From: an uncultured Odoribacter sp.
Lineage (GTDB): Bacteria > Bacteroidota > Bacteroidia > Bacteroidales > Marinifilaceae
Assembly (NCBI GenBank): GCA_944321165.1
Contig: CALUKE010000007.1
Coordinates: 67,961-131,960 of the forward strand
Direction: 5' to 3'
Length of the DNA: 64,000 nt
Below are positions 1 through 9,112 of the stretch, piece by piece (position 1 is the stretch's first letter; every line of letters starts with the position of its first letter). The notes beneath the pieces were generated by a model. The model was not told where the DNA came from. It ran no database searches and saw nothing but the letters and a program-made list of their open reading frames with translations. The translations under genes and the position numbers were made by a program.

Positions 1-1
1 T

Positions 2-3000
2 TCTGCACAGGATATTGCGCCTGGCCAGCAGGCCCAGGGGTATCTGAATGACAAGAATGCAACAGTGGATTATGCAACAGGGATTTTCCATTACAAGGTA
101 CCCCTGTATACCTTGGGTAACGGCGGTTTCTCCCTGCCTGTAAGTTTGGATTATACGGCCAAGGGAGTGAAAACAGCCGATAGTCCGGGATTAGTCGGTT
201 ATAACTGGACATTGAATACGGGCGGGGTAGTGACACGTACCATTCGCGGGGGAATTGCCGATGAGATAGATTATAACGGTTACCTGTATTGTAATCTCTG
301 GCGGGAGGATACCGTTCCTTTGGCTGAGGATGTAAAACGTGTCAACCGTCATCAGCGAGACGGGGAATCGGACATTTTTACCGCTGTCTTCAATGGACAG
401 TCGATTCATTTTATTCTCGGTTTAGATGCCGATGAACGGATTTGCGCCCTTCCTTTGGAACGGACGAATGTGCGGATCGAATGCGAACAAAGCGGCTTCT
501 TGTCGATTGACGGTTGGACAATAACTGACGAAGAGGGTAACCGATACATTTACCGGCAGAAAGAGTGGAGTTCGGATATTGTGAAAGAAGATGCGGTCAG
601 TTTTAACGGCCTGCGCGGCGAGAACTATGTGTCGTCGTGGTACCTGAGTCGGATCGAGCCGGTGAACGGTTCTCCCTTAGTTTACCACTATTTGGCGGAT
701 GTCAAGTATAACGGTGAACAGGACAATATCCAACTCAGCCGTTTTTGTTCCGGTTACACCACCCATTATTCCTATGGCAGGAAACTACAGGAACATACTT
801 TCGACTTCGAGCCTTTTCGGGATGATTTTAATACTGCGATTTCCGAAGCAAGATTCTATCTGAATTCTTTTTCTTTTGAGATGCAGTTGAATAACTCGCT
901 TTATGAATTAACCGCAGCAGGCCAGTGGGTGAGAAATCCAAATTTCGAACAAGGGGTTCAGGCCATCAACAATAATTTTCGTGTGATGGGACAATTGGCG
1001 GATTTCCGGAATATATCTTCGGCCTCTAACGAATTGATCGATTTACTGAACCAGTTGGACGAGACCTATTCTGCCCAATCCTCTCATAATGCTCAGATGG
1101 CTGCCATGTACTTCCGGATGGCCAAAGGGTATGTCATAGAGAGTCTCGAACAGGTGGAAGAGGTATCGGAGCGGGAAGTAGCTAACGGCACTTCGCTGAC
1201 CGTCCGTAGTCCCTTGCTGACACAGATTGTCTGCGGCAATCATGTTCTTCGTTTCGCTTACAGGTATTCCGGTTACAATACCCGTTTGATGTCATTGCAA
1301 TCGGGTTCGGTTTCGGGAGTGCGTTTCTCCGGCGTGGAGTTGGAAAATAACACTCATTTGAACCGTCTTTCCTTTACAGGGAATGACAGCACGAGTGTAC
1401 GTACGCTCAATTTCGAATATTACGGCATACCTTCTGATGTTTCCTGTGGTACGGACATGTGGGGCTATTATAGGGATAGTGATGAAGAGAAGCCATTTTG
1501 GGTTTTCGGTGATGCCGAATGTACCCGGATATCATCGTTAAAGTCGATTGCTTTATCCGATGGCGGTAGAATACAAATAGATTATGAACCGAATGCAAGT
1601 ATTCCCTATCCGTATCAGGGTTCCGGTTTCCTGACGGATTCGATGCCTTACGGCGGTCTCCGGCTTAAATCGCTGATTTATCACGATGGCATATCCGTTT
1701 CGGGTGATACGGTTCTATACCGTTATCCCCTTCCTGGCATACCGATGTATTCAGAAATCACGAATGTGGAAGTCTTGTCATACAGCGGTTTTTCCGATCG
1801 TTTGACGCATTCCCAGATGAAGTTCAAGGGACTTGCTTTTCTGAAAACCGGCAATAACGGGCTTTATTACCGGCAGGTGGAGGAAATACGTCCTGGTCAG
1901 GGTAAAAAGTCGTATACGTTTCATGTCCCTTTCTGTTTTCTGCTTCCCAATTATACGCAATACTATCCTTTCTGGCTGGTGGGGTTACCCTTATCCGTAT
2001 CGGAATATGATGAGGATGGGCATTTGCTGCGTTCCGTACATAACCATTATGAAACGGATCTTTCCAAATCTGTTCCCGGCTTGGATCTGGATCTTAACGA
2101 GGATTATTTTTCCGCCTGTTCGTCCGATTTCTGCTATGTGGGAGAATTTCCGCAACTGAAAGCCGATGAAAATTATATGGACGCCGAATATCTGGAGAAT
2201 TATTACCGCAACCAGGCGACTGTCTTGATTTATCGGGACGGTTTGTCGAGTTATTCCCTGAGTCCCTATTATAACGTGTACCTTCCCAACATCCAACCCC
2301 GGACTACCCGACAACCTTCAAATGTAGCTTATACGCTTTTTTACGGTGGCAAGACGTTGCTGACATCTCAAAAGGAGTACCGTTATGCTTCTCCCGAAGG
2401 GGATGGTGAACTGTTTTGTTCGACGGAATATTTTTACGACAATCCGGAGGGGAGTGTGCATCCGACCCGTATCGTGCGGACGGATGCTTGCGGTGATCGC
2501 TATACGGAGGCGACAATGCGGGTGACGGAAATGAATGTGACGGCCGATACTTCCCTGTCCCGTATGGTTGCAGCCAACATGTTATCGTTGCCGGTGAAAC
2601 AGGCCTATCTGAAAAACGACAGCCTGTTGACAGAAACGGTAAATGTTTATACGGCAGTTGCCAATGGCACACGCCATGGCATGGGGATAGAAGCCCGTTA
2701 TACTTATACGCCTCAGCAACCTTCCGCCTATCAGATGGATGTACCGGCTTCCTCGCTTTTCACCTATGGCCAGTCGAATTATACGTTGGAAGAGGAAAAT
2801 GATTACTGCTGGAATCGGGATCTTTTCCTGCCGTCGGACTGTTGCGACCGGATGTCGGAAACAGCCTTTTCCCATGACCGGCATACCGGCGCTACGCTTT
2901 TGGAGATGGCGTCGACTGGCAGTGCAGAGATGGCAGCCATGGACTTGCATGCTTATTTAGAGCATTTCAGTGGGGAAGAATATCCGTTCAGCGAACTGTT

Positions 3001-3811
3001 GTACAGTCATGTTTATTATAAAAGATTTTACGAAGCGTTGCTTGTCGTACAAGAGATGGACACTCTCTTGTCGCAATATTTCACTTCTTCGCCTCGGAAT
3101 CTGTTTGTCCGGTTGATCGAAATCGTTGGCTGTAGCTGTACCGATGCCTATGGGGAGTTGCCTTCGTTGTGTGATAGTGTGAATGTGCATATAGATGATT
3201 TTCATCAGTTCCTGTCCATTGGTATGACTGTTTTTGAGCAGCAGTTTCCTGAGAATGAATCTGATTTTCTTCGTATGGCTGCAGATAACATTACATATAC
3301 CGTTTATATTGGTCTTCTTTCCGATCCCTTTTTTCTGGCTTTGGGAGACGTTGTGCTGGATTATGAAAATTCAGATTCGGTTTTGGCAGTATGTCCTGCT
3401 GCGGGTACGGACCGTTTGTGTCTGTATGTCGTTTGCCAGTCGGAGAATGCGGATTTGTCGTGGAACGTGTATCACAGCGGAGGCATGACTGTGGGTAGCG
3501 GGCAGACAGTATCCACTTCCGCTTATTCACTACAGAAATTTGACATCGACCTTTCTTCCTTCGAGGAGGTGAGTCGAGTGCGGATATCCCTTCCTTTTTT
3601 GGACAGTGGGGTGCATTACATGGCTCTTGTTCCTGACGGTATGCCTTTCTGTGCAACATCCTACAATGCCGACGGTACGGTTTTCTGCACTTTCGACCAG
3701 AGCGGTCGGCTGGAGGTGAACGAATACGATGCGGCTGGCCGTTTGCTTCGTGTCCGGGATCAGCATGGTCAGCTATTGGAATCCTATGAACATCATGTCG
3801 TCAACCCTTAA
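2..3811 (+). CDS. Large secreted YD/RHS-repeat protein, 5' end outside the window
   Basis: The reading frame is open from base 2, so the GTG at 65 is not the start; about 1,270 residues are visible. The first visible residues (Ser-Ala-Gln-Asp) look like the end of a Sec signal peptide, followed by a motif typical of the N-terminal part of Bacteroidetes RHS shell proteins (YATGIFHYKVPL, then SPGLVGYNW). The C terminus carries YD-type repeats (YNADGTVFCTFDQSG, then EYDAAGRLLRVRDQ). The gene ends immediately before the next rhs gene, so the two are probably co-transcribed. By analogy with TcB/TcC-like pairs it may supply part of the beta-cage around the toxin tip of its neighbour; that role is inferred. 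No catalytic domain was recognised. Confidence 0.85.
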   Translation, partial: SAQDIAPGQQAQGYLNDKNATVDYATGIFHYKVPLYTLGNGGFSLPVSLDYTAKGVKTADSPGLVGYNWTLNTGGVVTRTIRGGIADEIDYNGYLYCNLWREDTVPLAEDVKRVNRHQRDGESDIFTAVFNGQSIHFILGLDADERICALPLERTNVRIECEQSGFLSIDGWTITDEEGNRYIYRQKEWSSDIVKEDAVSFNGLRGENYVSSWYLSRIEPVNGSPLVYHYLADVKYNGEQDNIQLSRFCSGYTTHYSYGRKLQEHTFDFEPFRDDFNTAISEARFYLNSFSFEMQLNNSLYELTAAGQWVRNPNFEQGVQAINNNFRVMGQLADFRNISSASNELIDLLNQLDETYSAQSSHNAQMAAMYFRMAKGYVIESLEQVEEVSEREVANGTSLTVRSPLLTQIVCGNHVLRFAYRYSGYNTRLMSLQSGSVSGVRFSGVELENNTHLNRLSFTGNDSTSVRTLNFEYYGIPSDVSCGTDMWGYYRDSDEEKPFWVFGDAECTRISSLKSIALSDGGRIQIDYEPNASIPYPYQGSGFLTDSMPYGGLRLKSLIYHDGISVSGDTVLYRYPLPGIPMYSEITNVEVLSYSGFSDRLTHSQMKFKGLAFLKTGNNGLYYRQVEEIRPGQGKKSYTFHVPFCFLLPNYTQYYPFWLVGLPLSVSEYDEDGHLLRSVHNHYETDLSKSVPGLDLDLNEDYFSACSSDFCYVGEFPQLKADENYMDAEYLENYYRNQATVLIYRDGLSSYSLSPYYNVYLPNIQPRTTRQPSNVAYTLFYGGKTLLTSQKEYRYASPEGDGELFCSTEYFYDNPEGSVHPTRIVRTDACGDRYTEATMRVTEMNVTADTSLSRMVAANMLSLPVKQAYLKNDSLLTETVNVYTAVANGTRHGMGIEARYTYTPQQPSAYQMDVPASSLFTYGQSNYTLEEENDYCWNRDLFLPSDCCDRMSETAFSHDRHTGATLLEMASTGSAEMAAMDLHAYLEHFSGEEYPFSELLYSHVYYKRFYEALLVVQEMDTLLSQYFTSSPRNLFVRLIEIVGCSCTDAYGELPSLCDSVNVHIDDFHQFLSIGMTVFEQQFPENESDFLRMAADNITYTVYIGLLSDPFFLALGDVVLDYENSDSVLAVCPAAGTDRLCLYVVCQSENADLSWNVYHSGGMTVGSGQTVSTSAYSLQKFDIDLSSFEEVSRVRISLPFLDSGVHYMALVPDGMPFCATSYNADGTVFCTFDQSGRLEVNEYDAAGRLLRVRDQHGQLLESYEHHVVNP

Positions 3812-4723
3812 ATGATTATTGTTATGAAATCCATATTTTTATTTCTTTGTTTCTTAGTACTTTCTCTGACCTCGCAAAGTCAGGAATTCCCGCGTCTGGA
3901 TCTTTCGCCCAACGGAACTGAGATCATACTGGACGGTAGTGAAGAGTATTTTTTAATGCGAGCCCGTGTAGAGCAAACCTTCCAAGCCGGAGAGGCGTTA
4001 TCTCAGCTGAATGCCTGCTTGGAAGAACTATCTTGGACATGGTTGGAGGCAGTCCATTTTGAAATGGAATCCTTGTCGACTCTGGAAGGATCTTTTCTTT
4101 TTGCGGTAGAACCGAACCAGGATACTGTCGTGCGCCGTTGTGTGTTTCCCTCCTTTTTGAACAACAGCTATCTGGAAATTCTTCAATATCCGGAAGGCGT
4201 TGTTCCCCAGGTATATACTCTTAGCGGAGGCGGTCAGTGTTACTATCCCGGTCGTATGGTGCCGCTGGAATTGAGCGGTTCTGAAGAGGGTGTCAGCTAT
4301 GAACTGTTTCGAGGGAGTACTCAGGTGAGCACCTTGTCCGGCACCGGAGAAGCATTGACTTTTCAGGTAACAAATACGGGTACTTATACGGTCCGTGCGG
4401 TTCGTAACGGAGTTTCTCGATTGATGAATGGCAGTGCTGTGGTAAGCGAATACTCCATCTTTCATGGTCGTCTTTCCCTGATTAACCGTTCTCCCTTTGC
4501 CGTTTATCCGGATGGCGATTTTGCAGAAATCCCTTTTTCTTTTACGGGTGATGCGGGCGATATTTTTCCGACATTACAGGAAGTTGCGAATTCCTGCAAC
4601 CGGGGCGAATCCCTTTTATGGAATTCCTCCTTTTTGCTTTTTTGCCTTCAGACTGGGACGAACACCGGAAATCTTATCGTTATGTGCGGTCCCAACCTTC
4701 GTGATACCGTGTTGGAATCCTAA
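3812..4723 (+). CDS. N-terminal part of an rhs gene, ended by an in-frame TAA
   Basis: The product has 303 residues. The start is the ATG at 3812, or the ATG at 3824, which gives a cleaner signal peptide (MKSIFLFLCFLVLSLTSQSQ). After the signal come beta-rich modules with the pattern LSGSEEG..Y, TL.GTG and MNGSA, and the same modules reappear just after the stop codon. The TAA at 4721-4723 is in the same frame as the 1,269-codon RHS body downstream, and no frameshift lies between. I read this as the amino half of one 1,590-codon gene interrupted by a nonsense codon. If not read through, it would be a short secreted adhesin-like protein with no RHS core. Confidence 0.75.
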   Translation: MIIVMKSIFLFLCFLVLSLTSQSQEFPRLDLSPNGTEIILDGSEEYFLMRARVEQTFQAGEALSQLNACLEELSWTWLEAVHFEMESLSTLEGSFLFAVEPNQDTVVRRCVFPSFLNNSYLEILQYPEGVVPQVYTLSGGGQCYYPGRMVPLELSGSEEGVSYELFRGSTQVSTLSGTGEALTFQVTNTGTYTVRAVRNGVSRLMNGSAVVSEYSIFHGRLSLINRSPFAVYPDGDFAEIPFSFTGDAGDIFPTLQEVANSCNRGESLLWNSSFLLFCLQTGTNTGNLIVMCGPNLRDTVLES

Positions 4724-4774
4724 TTTGTCCTGAATACACAGTCTACATCCGATCCAAATCTTTTCATTCTGTCT
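4721..4774 (+). other. In-frame stop codon and read-through segment
   Basis: TAA at 4721-4723 is followed by 17 sense codons in the same frame (beginning FVLNTQSTSDPNLF) that join directly to the RHS body. The segment completes a beta-sandwich module ending in a Gln-Pro-Glu-Gly motif; a similar Tyr-Pro-Glu-Gly motif closes the preceding module near 4190. The only nearby start for the downstream frame is a TTG at 4775 with no ribosome-binding signal, so independent initiation is unlikely. Nonsense mutation, sequencing error and stop-codon read-through all remain possible. Confidence 0.8.
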
Positions 4775-7700
4775 TTGATCCAGCCAGAAGGCGGGAGTCT
4801 GCACGTGGCGAACGTTCGTGGCGGAGGAGAAATTGCCTCCGGCAGTACGGCAAGTGTCAGTTTGGATGCCGTACAGCATTTGGTGTTATATCGTCTTTAT
4901 TGCAACGACAGTTTAGTCGCCGAGCGACCGGGAGGTTCGTTTACGGGTCTGACGGATTACGGTCATTACCGGGTGCAGGCGACATACGACGGTCACGAGA
5001 CCTGGATGAACGGTAGTGTCGGCGTTTGGCCTGTGATTACGCGTTATACGACCGGTGGTGGCGGTGTTCAGACGAACAACCGTGCGGTAGAGATTACTCT
5101 GAGCGGTTCTGAGGAGGGGCTGACGTATCGTCTGCTGCGTGACGGCAATGTAGTGGAGACTCTTCCCGGTACAGGTTCGATGCTTCGTTTTAGTGCGCCT
5201 TCGACTGGTGTTTACCGGGTGGAGGGAGGTCTTCAGGATCACTACGTAGCGATGAACGGCAGTGCGGAAGTTTATCGGAACACCACGGTGACTTTCAGTT
5301 CCACACACAGCTATACGGCTACGCGGACTTATCTTTCTGCTTCCGGTGATACCTGGCGCGAAAGCCTCCGTTATGTAGACGGATTGGGACGTCCTCTGCA
5401 GGACGTGCAGGTGAATGCCTCTCCCGACGGGAGCAGTGATTTGGTTCAGCCCTACGTTTACGGCCGGGGAGGCCGTGTGGAAAAGTCTTTCCTTCCTTAT
5501 CCTGCTTTGGGTAATTGCGGGAATTTTGACGGCGGTTTCTCCAATGTGTCCAACTGGTCGGTTTATGGAGCCGCTGAACAGTCGAATGCCTTCAGTCTGA
5601 CAGAATATGACGGTAGTCCGTTGAACCGGGTAGTGAAACAGACCGGTCCCGGAGCGGCCTGGCATGCCGGGAGTAAAGGCATCACGACGGCTTACGGCTA
5701 CAATGGCGCGGATGAAGTCCGTCTTTATCGGGTGGCGGCTGACGGAAGTCTGGTATGCAGCGGTTATTACGCAGCCGGCCGTTTGGAAAAGACGACGGTG
5801 ACGGACGAAGACGGCCTGGTGACGGAAAGCTTTACGGACAACGAGGGGAAGGCCGTTTTGACGGTGAGTGTGAACGGGAACGACCGACTGGAGACATATA
5901 CCGTATATGATGACTTCGGGCGTGTGCGTTGGGTGCTCTCTCCCGAGGCTAACCATCGTCTGGGTGAGCGTGTGGACCCCACCGTATTGAACCGTTATGC
6001 CTACCGATACGATTACGACACGCGAGGCAGGCTGATTGAGAAACAGCTGCCGGGAGTGGAACCGGTTTACTACGTGTACGACGGCAAAGACCGAGCCGTG
6101 TTGAGCCAGGACGGCAATCAACGGACCGATAACCGTTGGAGCTATTCTATCTATGATGTGCAAAACAGGGTGACAGAGACAGGAGAGGTGGTCATTGTGG
6201 GAAAGACGGCTGCCCAACTGAGGAGTGATGCCCGTGACAGCAAAGACTATCTTCCTGCCGGGACGCGGACGCCTTTGCAGTATTGCCTTTACGACAGATA
6301 CACGGCATCTGAAACGGTTACCCCCCATGCCTTTGCAGCAACCCAGGAATATGCGGCCGCCTACCATCCTTTGGTAACGGGTCAGTTGACGGCAACGAAG
6401 ACAAGGATCCTGGGCAGTGATGCCTGGCAGACCACGACGATGTATTACGACGATCGTGGCCGGGTTATTCAGACGGTGAGCGACAACCGTCTGGGAGGAT
6501 TGAGCCGCAGTGACATGCTGTACGACTTTACGGACAACCTGATACGGCAGCGGGAGAGCCATGGGAAAACGGACGGGAGCGCCGATGTGCTGGAGTGTGT
6601 GAACTCCTACGATGCTCAGGGCCGTTTGTTGACGCAGAGCGTCAGTCTCAACGGAGGAACGGCGGCTACGCTGACCTACAGTTACGACGCTTTGGGCCGT
6701 CTGACAGGAAAGCGTTACGGTGAACTCGACGAAGACATTACGTACAATCTCCGGGGATGGCTGACCGGCAAAGAAAGCACTCCTTTCCGGATGCGGCTCC
6801 GTTACGAGACTACGGAGGGAGGAAGTACTGCCCGTTGGAACGGCAGTCTGAGCGAATGGGAATGGCAGCAGGGGACAAATCCTGCCATGCTGTACGGATT
6901 TACGTATGACGGACTGAACCGTTTTACAAGTGCCGTCCAAAAAGAGAAGAGCGGCAGTGCGTGGACCGCATTGGCCGGCGATTACGTTGAGAAAGGCCTG
7001 ACGTACGACCGTAACGGAAATCTGCAGACCTTGCAACGTACTGCCGCAGGGACGATGGTGGATGACCTGGCGTATACCTACACCGGCAACCTTTTGACCG
7101 GTTTGTCGGAAAATGTGCGTACGGCTCCGTCGAACGACATCTACGCTCCCGGCAACACCGCTTCGGGAACTTACAGTTACGATGCCAACGGTAATCTTCA
7201 AAATGACGGCCGGAGGTCTTTGTTATTTGATTATAATTCTTTAAATTTGGTGAGAGAAGTGCGTACGGGCAGTACGGTGAAGGCTGCCTATGTGTGGCTG
7301 GCTGACGGTACGAAGTTGGGAGTGGAAAGCGGGGATGGGGCCGACGGCTTCGAATATGTGGGTTCTTTGATATACAGAAAAAGCGGCAACAGTCTGCTGT
7401 TGTGTGAAGCATTGTTCGGTGACGGTGTCATCCGGCTGAATGACAACGGCACGCAGGAGGTCAATTATTTCCTGACGGACCATCTGGGCAGTGTGCGGGT
7501 GATTGTGGATGCGGAGGGAATGGTAAAGGAGCGTAACGACTACTATCCTTTCGGTGCCCGTCATGTACGCAGTGACTATGCACAGAGTACGAACCGTTGG
7601 AAATACAACGGGAAGGAGTTGCAGACGACGGGAGATCTGGGTTATTTAGACTACGGCGCCCGGATATACGACGCGGGATTGGGAAGATGGTTCTGTGCGG

Positions 7701-8584
7701 ACCTGTTAAGCGAGTCGGCTATATCACTGACTCCTTATCATTATTGTTGCAATGATCCCTTGAATCTGACAGACCCTGACGGGATGTATGCCGACCATTG
7801 GATGTATGACCTGACAAACGGGAATTTATCCTGGTTGAGCGATTTGGGAGGAAATGAATACCAGTTTCTCTCTTTCGTCCATCCGGGCGCCGAAGGCGGC
7901 TATATTCTGGACAAACAGGTCAGTCTCTCCGGTTCCACCTTCTTTATCGGTCCTGTATCCGGCGGTCTGCTTGCCTCCAATGTGAACTATTGGCAGTCCA
8001 TGCCTTCGGACCTTTCCGGTTATCGGGGTTATCGCTATGACTTGAGTGACTTGCGGATGCGTCTGGAGGTTTTCAACGGAAGTTCCCATCATTTGAAGGT
8101 GGCTTTGTCGAATTGGGAGAGCCGTGGCATAGCGGAGCCGTTGACCTCCCAGAATTATTGGTCGATTTACGGCCATACGCTGGGTATGCTGAATCTGTGG
8201 TCGACTTATCTGCCTGCGGGAGTGGGATTGTCAGCGGGAGCGTTGGGGGGAAAAGGGCAGATGGGGCCGAGAAACTCACGTGTAGTTTCTGTCCCTTCCT
8301 CAACAAAAAGGATAGTACAAGAGAAAGCAAATCTTAAAAAAGATGTATTTATTGTAACGAAAGAAGGGGTTGCATTACCCAGAGGAGCAAAGATACCTGG
8401 AATTTTTAAGCAAAATCGATATAGAAATTCTAGTTATGGAATTTTTGAAAATGGAAGATTTATAGAAAAATTGCGTATTGATGCAGCAACACAGCCAGGT
8501 TTAAAAGGTCCTAGTCGAAGTCACTTCCATTTAAATAATAAAGGTCATATTTTTGACCAAAGTAAGTGGCCGTGGTATAAATAA
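4775..8584 (+). CDS. RHS repeat protein body with DUF6443, RHS core and toxin tip 1
   Basis: The 1,269 residues are in frame with the gene fragment upstream, so the true start is probably 3812 or 3824. In order: Ig-like modules; a DUF6443 region (YTATRTYLS, YVDGLGRPLQDVQV); YD repeats; the RHS-associated core (FLTDHLGSVRVIVD, YYPFGARH, KYNGKEL, LDYGARIYDAGLGRWFCAD); a linker of about 200 residues; and a toxin tip of about 100 residues from about 8273. The tip is AT-rich, unlike the GC-rich core, and ends with a His-Phe-His motif (SHFHLNNKGHIF) that may be catalytic; I do not assign its family. Core cleavage should free the tip inside the RHS cage, as known for this superfamily. The next gene is the likely immunity gene. 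Confidence 0.85.
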   Translation: MIQPEGGSLHVANVRGGGEIASGSTASVSLDAVQHLVLYRLYCNDSLVAERPGGSFTGLTDYGHYRVQATYDGHETWMNGSVGVWPVITRYTTGGGGVQTNNRAVEITLSGSEEGLTYRLLRDGNVVETLPGTGSMLRFSAPSTGVYRVEGGLQDHYVAMNGSAEVYRNTTVTFSSTHSYTATRTYLSASGDTWRESLRYVDGLGRPLQDVQVNASPDGSSDLVQPYVYGRGGRVEKSFLPYPALGNCGNFDGGFSNVSNWSVYGAAEQSNAFSLTEYDGSPLNRVVKQTGPGAAWHAGSKGITTAYGYNGADEVRLYRVAADGSLVCSGYYAAGRLEKTTVTDEDGLVTESFTDNEGKAVLTVSVNGNDRLETYTVYDDFGRVRWVLSPEANHRLGERVDPTVLNRYAYRYDYDTRGRLIEKQLPGVEPVYYVYDGKDRAVLSQDGNQRTDNRWSYSIYDVQNRVTETGEVVIVGKTAAQLRSDARDSKDYLPAGTRTPLQYCLYDRYTASETVTPHAFAATQEYAAAYHPLVTGQLTATKTRILGSDAWQTTTMYYDDRGRVIQTVSDNRLGGLSRSDMLYDFTDNLIRQRESHGKTDGSADVLECVNSYDAQGRLLTQSVSLNGGTAATLTYSYDALGRLTGKRYGELDEDITYNLRGWLTGKESTPFRMRLRYETTEGGSTARWNGSLSEWEWQQGTNPAMLYGFTYDGLNRFTSAVQKEKSGSAWTALAGDYVEKGLTYDRNGNLQTLQRTAAGTMVDDLAYTYTGNLLTGLSENVRTAPSNDIYAPGNTASGTYSYDANGNLQNDGRRSLLFDYNSLNLVREVRTGSTVKAAYVWLADGTKLGVESGDGADGFEYVGSLIYRKSGNSLLLCEALFGDGVIRLNDNGTQEVNYFLTDHLGSVRVIVDAEGMVKERNDYYPFGARHVRSDYAQSTNRWKYNGKELQTTGDLGYLDYGARIYDAGLGRWFCADLLSESAISLTPYHYCCNDPLNLTDPDGMYADHWMYDLTNGNLSWLSDLGGNEYQFLSFVHPGAEGGYILDKQVSLSGSTFFIGPVSGGLLASNVNYWQSMPSDLSGYRGYRYDLSDLRMRLEVFNGSSHHLKVALSNWESRGIAEPLTSQNYWSIYGHTLGMLNLWSTYLPAGVGLSAGALGGKGQMGPRNSRVVSVPSSTKRIVQEKANLKKDVFIVTKEGVALPRGAKIPGIFKQNRYRNSSYGIFENGRFIEKLRIDAATQPGLKGPSRSHFHLNNKGHIFDQSKWPWYK
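7667..8272 (+). repeat. Linker repeat A, copy 1 (pairs with 14930-15535)
   Basis: About 606 bp encoding the end of the RHS core and the linker are apparently identical to 14930-15535 at a constant offset of 7,263 bp. Identity stops abruptly after GGGGCCGAGA, where the two toxin tips begin. It is a ready substrate for homologous tip exchange. Confidence 0.85.
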
Positions 8585-8600
8585 ATTAAAAAGTAGAATT

Positions 8601-8966
8601 ATGAATTTTGAAGATTTTTACTGGCATGATGCTATAATAAAAAATATAGTAATAAATAGGAATAGTCCAGGTATAAAAGATGAAATAGAAATGGAGATTA
8701 TATTTCCTAATAATAATGAAAGGGTTAATTTTGTTTTTGAAGATGTTTATTGGGCAAAAATGAACTTAAATTTTGGAATTATTGCAGATGAAAGTATTCT
8801 CCAGGCATGCCTTCTTAAAAAGGATGATAAAGATTTAATAAATCTCTGTTCGTTATGGGAAGGTAATATAAGTAGTGCAGAGCTTAATATATATGAGATT
8901 CTGTTGAATTCTACAGGAGGGGAAATAAAAATCATTGCGAGAAGATTTAAGATTGATAAATTGTAA
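8601..8966 (+). CDS. Putative immunity protein for RHS toxin tip 1
   Basis: I take the ATG at 8601 (121 residues), 16 bp after the toxin stop; the frame is open further upstream but would overlap the toxin. It is a small, soluble, acidic protein without signal peptide or membrane segment. It starts MNFEDFYWHDAIIKNI, and the aromatic-Trp-His-Asp motif near the N terminus is shared by several small immunity-like families. The AT-rich composition matches the toxin tip rather than the RHS core. The position directly behind a variable RHS C terminus is the standard place for a cognate inhibitor. Function is inferred from this position and from size; I do not recognise the exact family. Confidence 0.7.
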   Translation: MNFEDFYWHDAIIKNIVINRNSPGIKDEIEMEIIFPNNNERVNFVFEDVYWAKMNLNFGIIADESILQACLLKKDDKDLINLCSLWEGNISSAELNIYEILLNSTGGEIKIIARRFKIDKL

Positions 8967-9112
8967 TATTTTCTGCAATAAGTTTTGCATAGACTTGTTT
9001 GTGATTAGAGAGATCGCTTAAATGTATTTTTCCTTAAAAGTGAGACGGTTTCTTTTTTGTTGTTTTTCAATAAGAAGTGTTTGTTCTATAATATTGCTTT
9101 TGTGCCTATTCC

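Noticed and set aside
1923..2314. Short alternative frames on both strands within the first gene
   Set aside because: They are shadows of the long YD-repeat frame with no start signal or domain of their own.
4775..4777. TTG as the start of an independent RHS gene
   Set aside because: The frame is continuous with the gene upstream of the TAA, and no ribosome-binding signal or signal peptide precedes it.
4913..7201. Long minus-strand frame (762 codons) opposite the rhs gene
   Set aside because: It is a by-product of the GC-rich YD-repeat codons; its translation has no recognisable domain, and the plus strand encodes a clear RHS protein.
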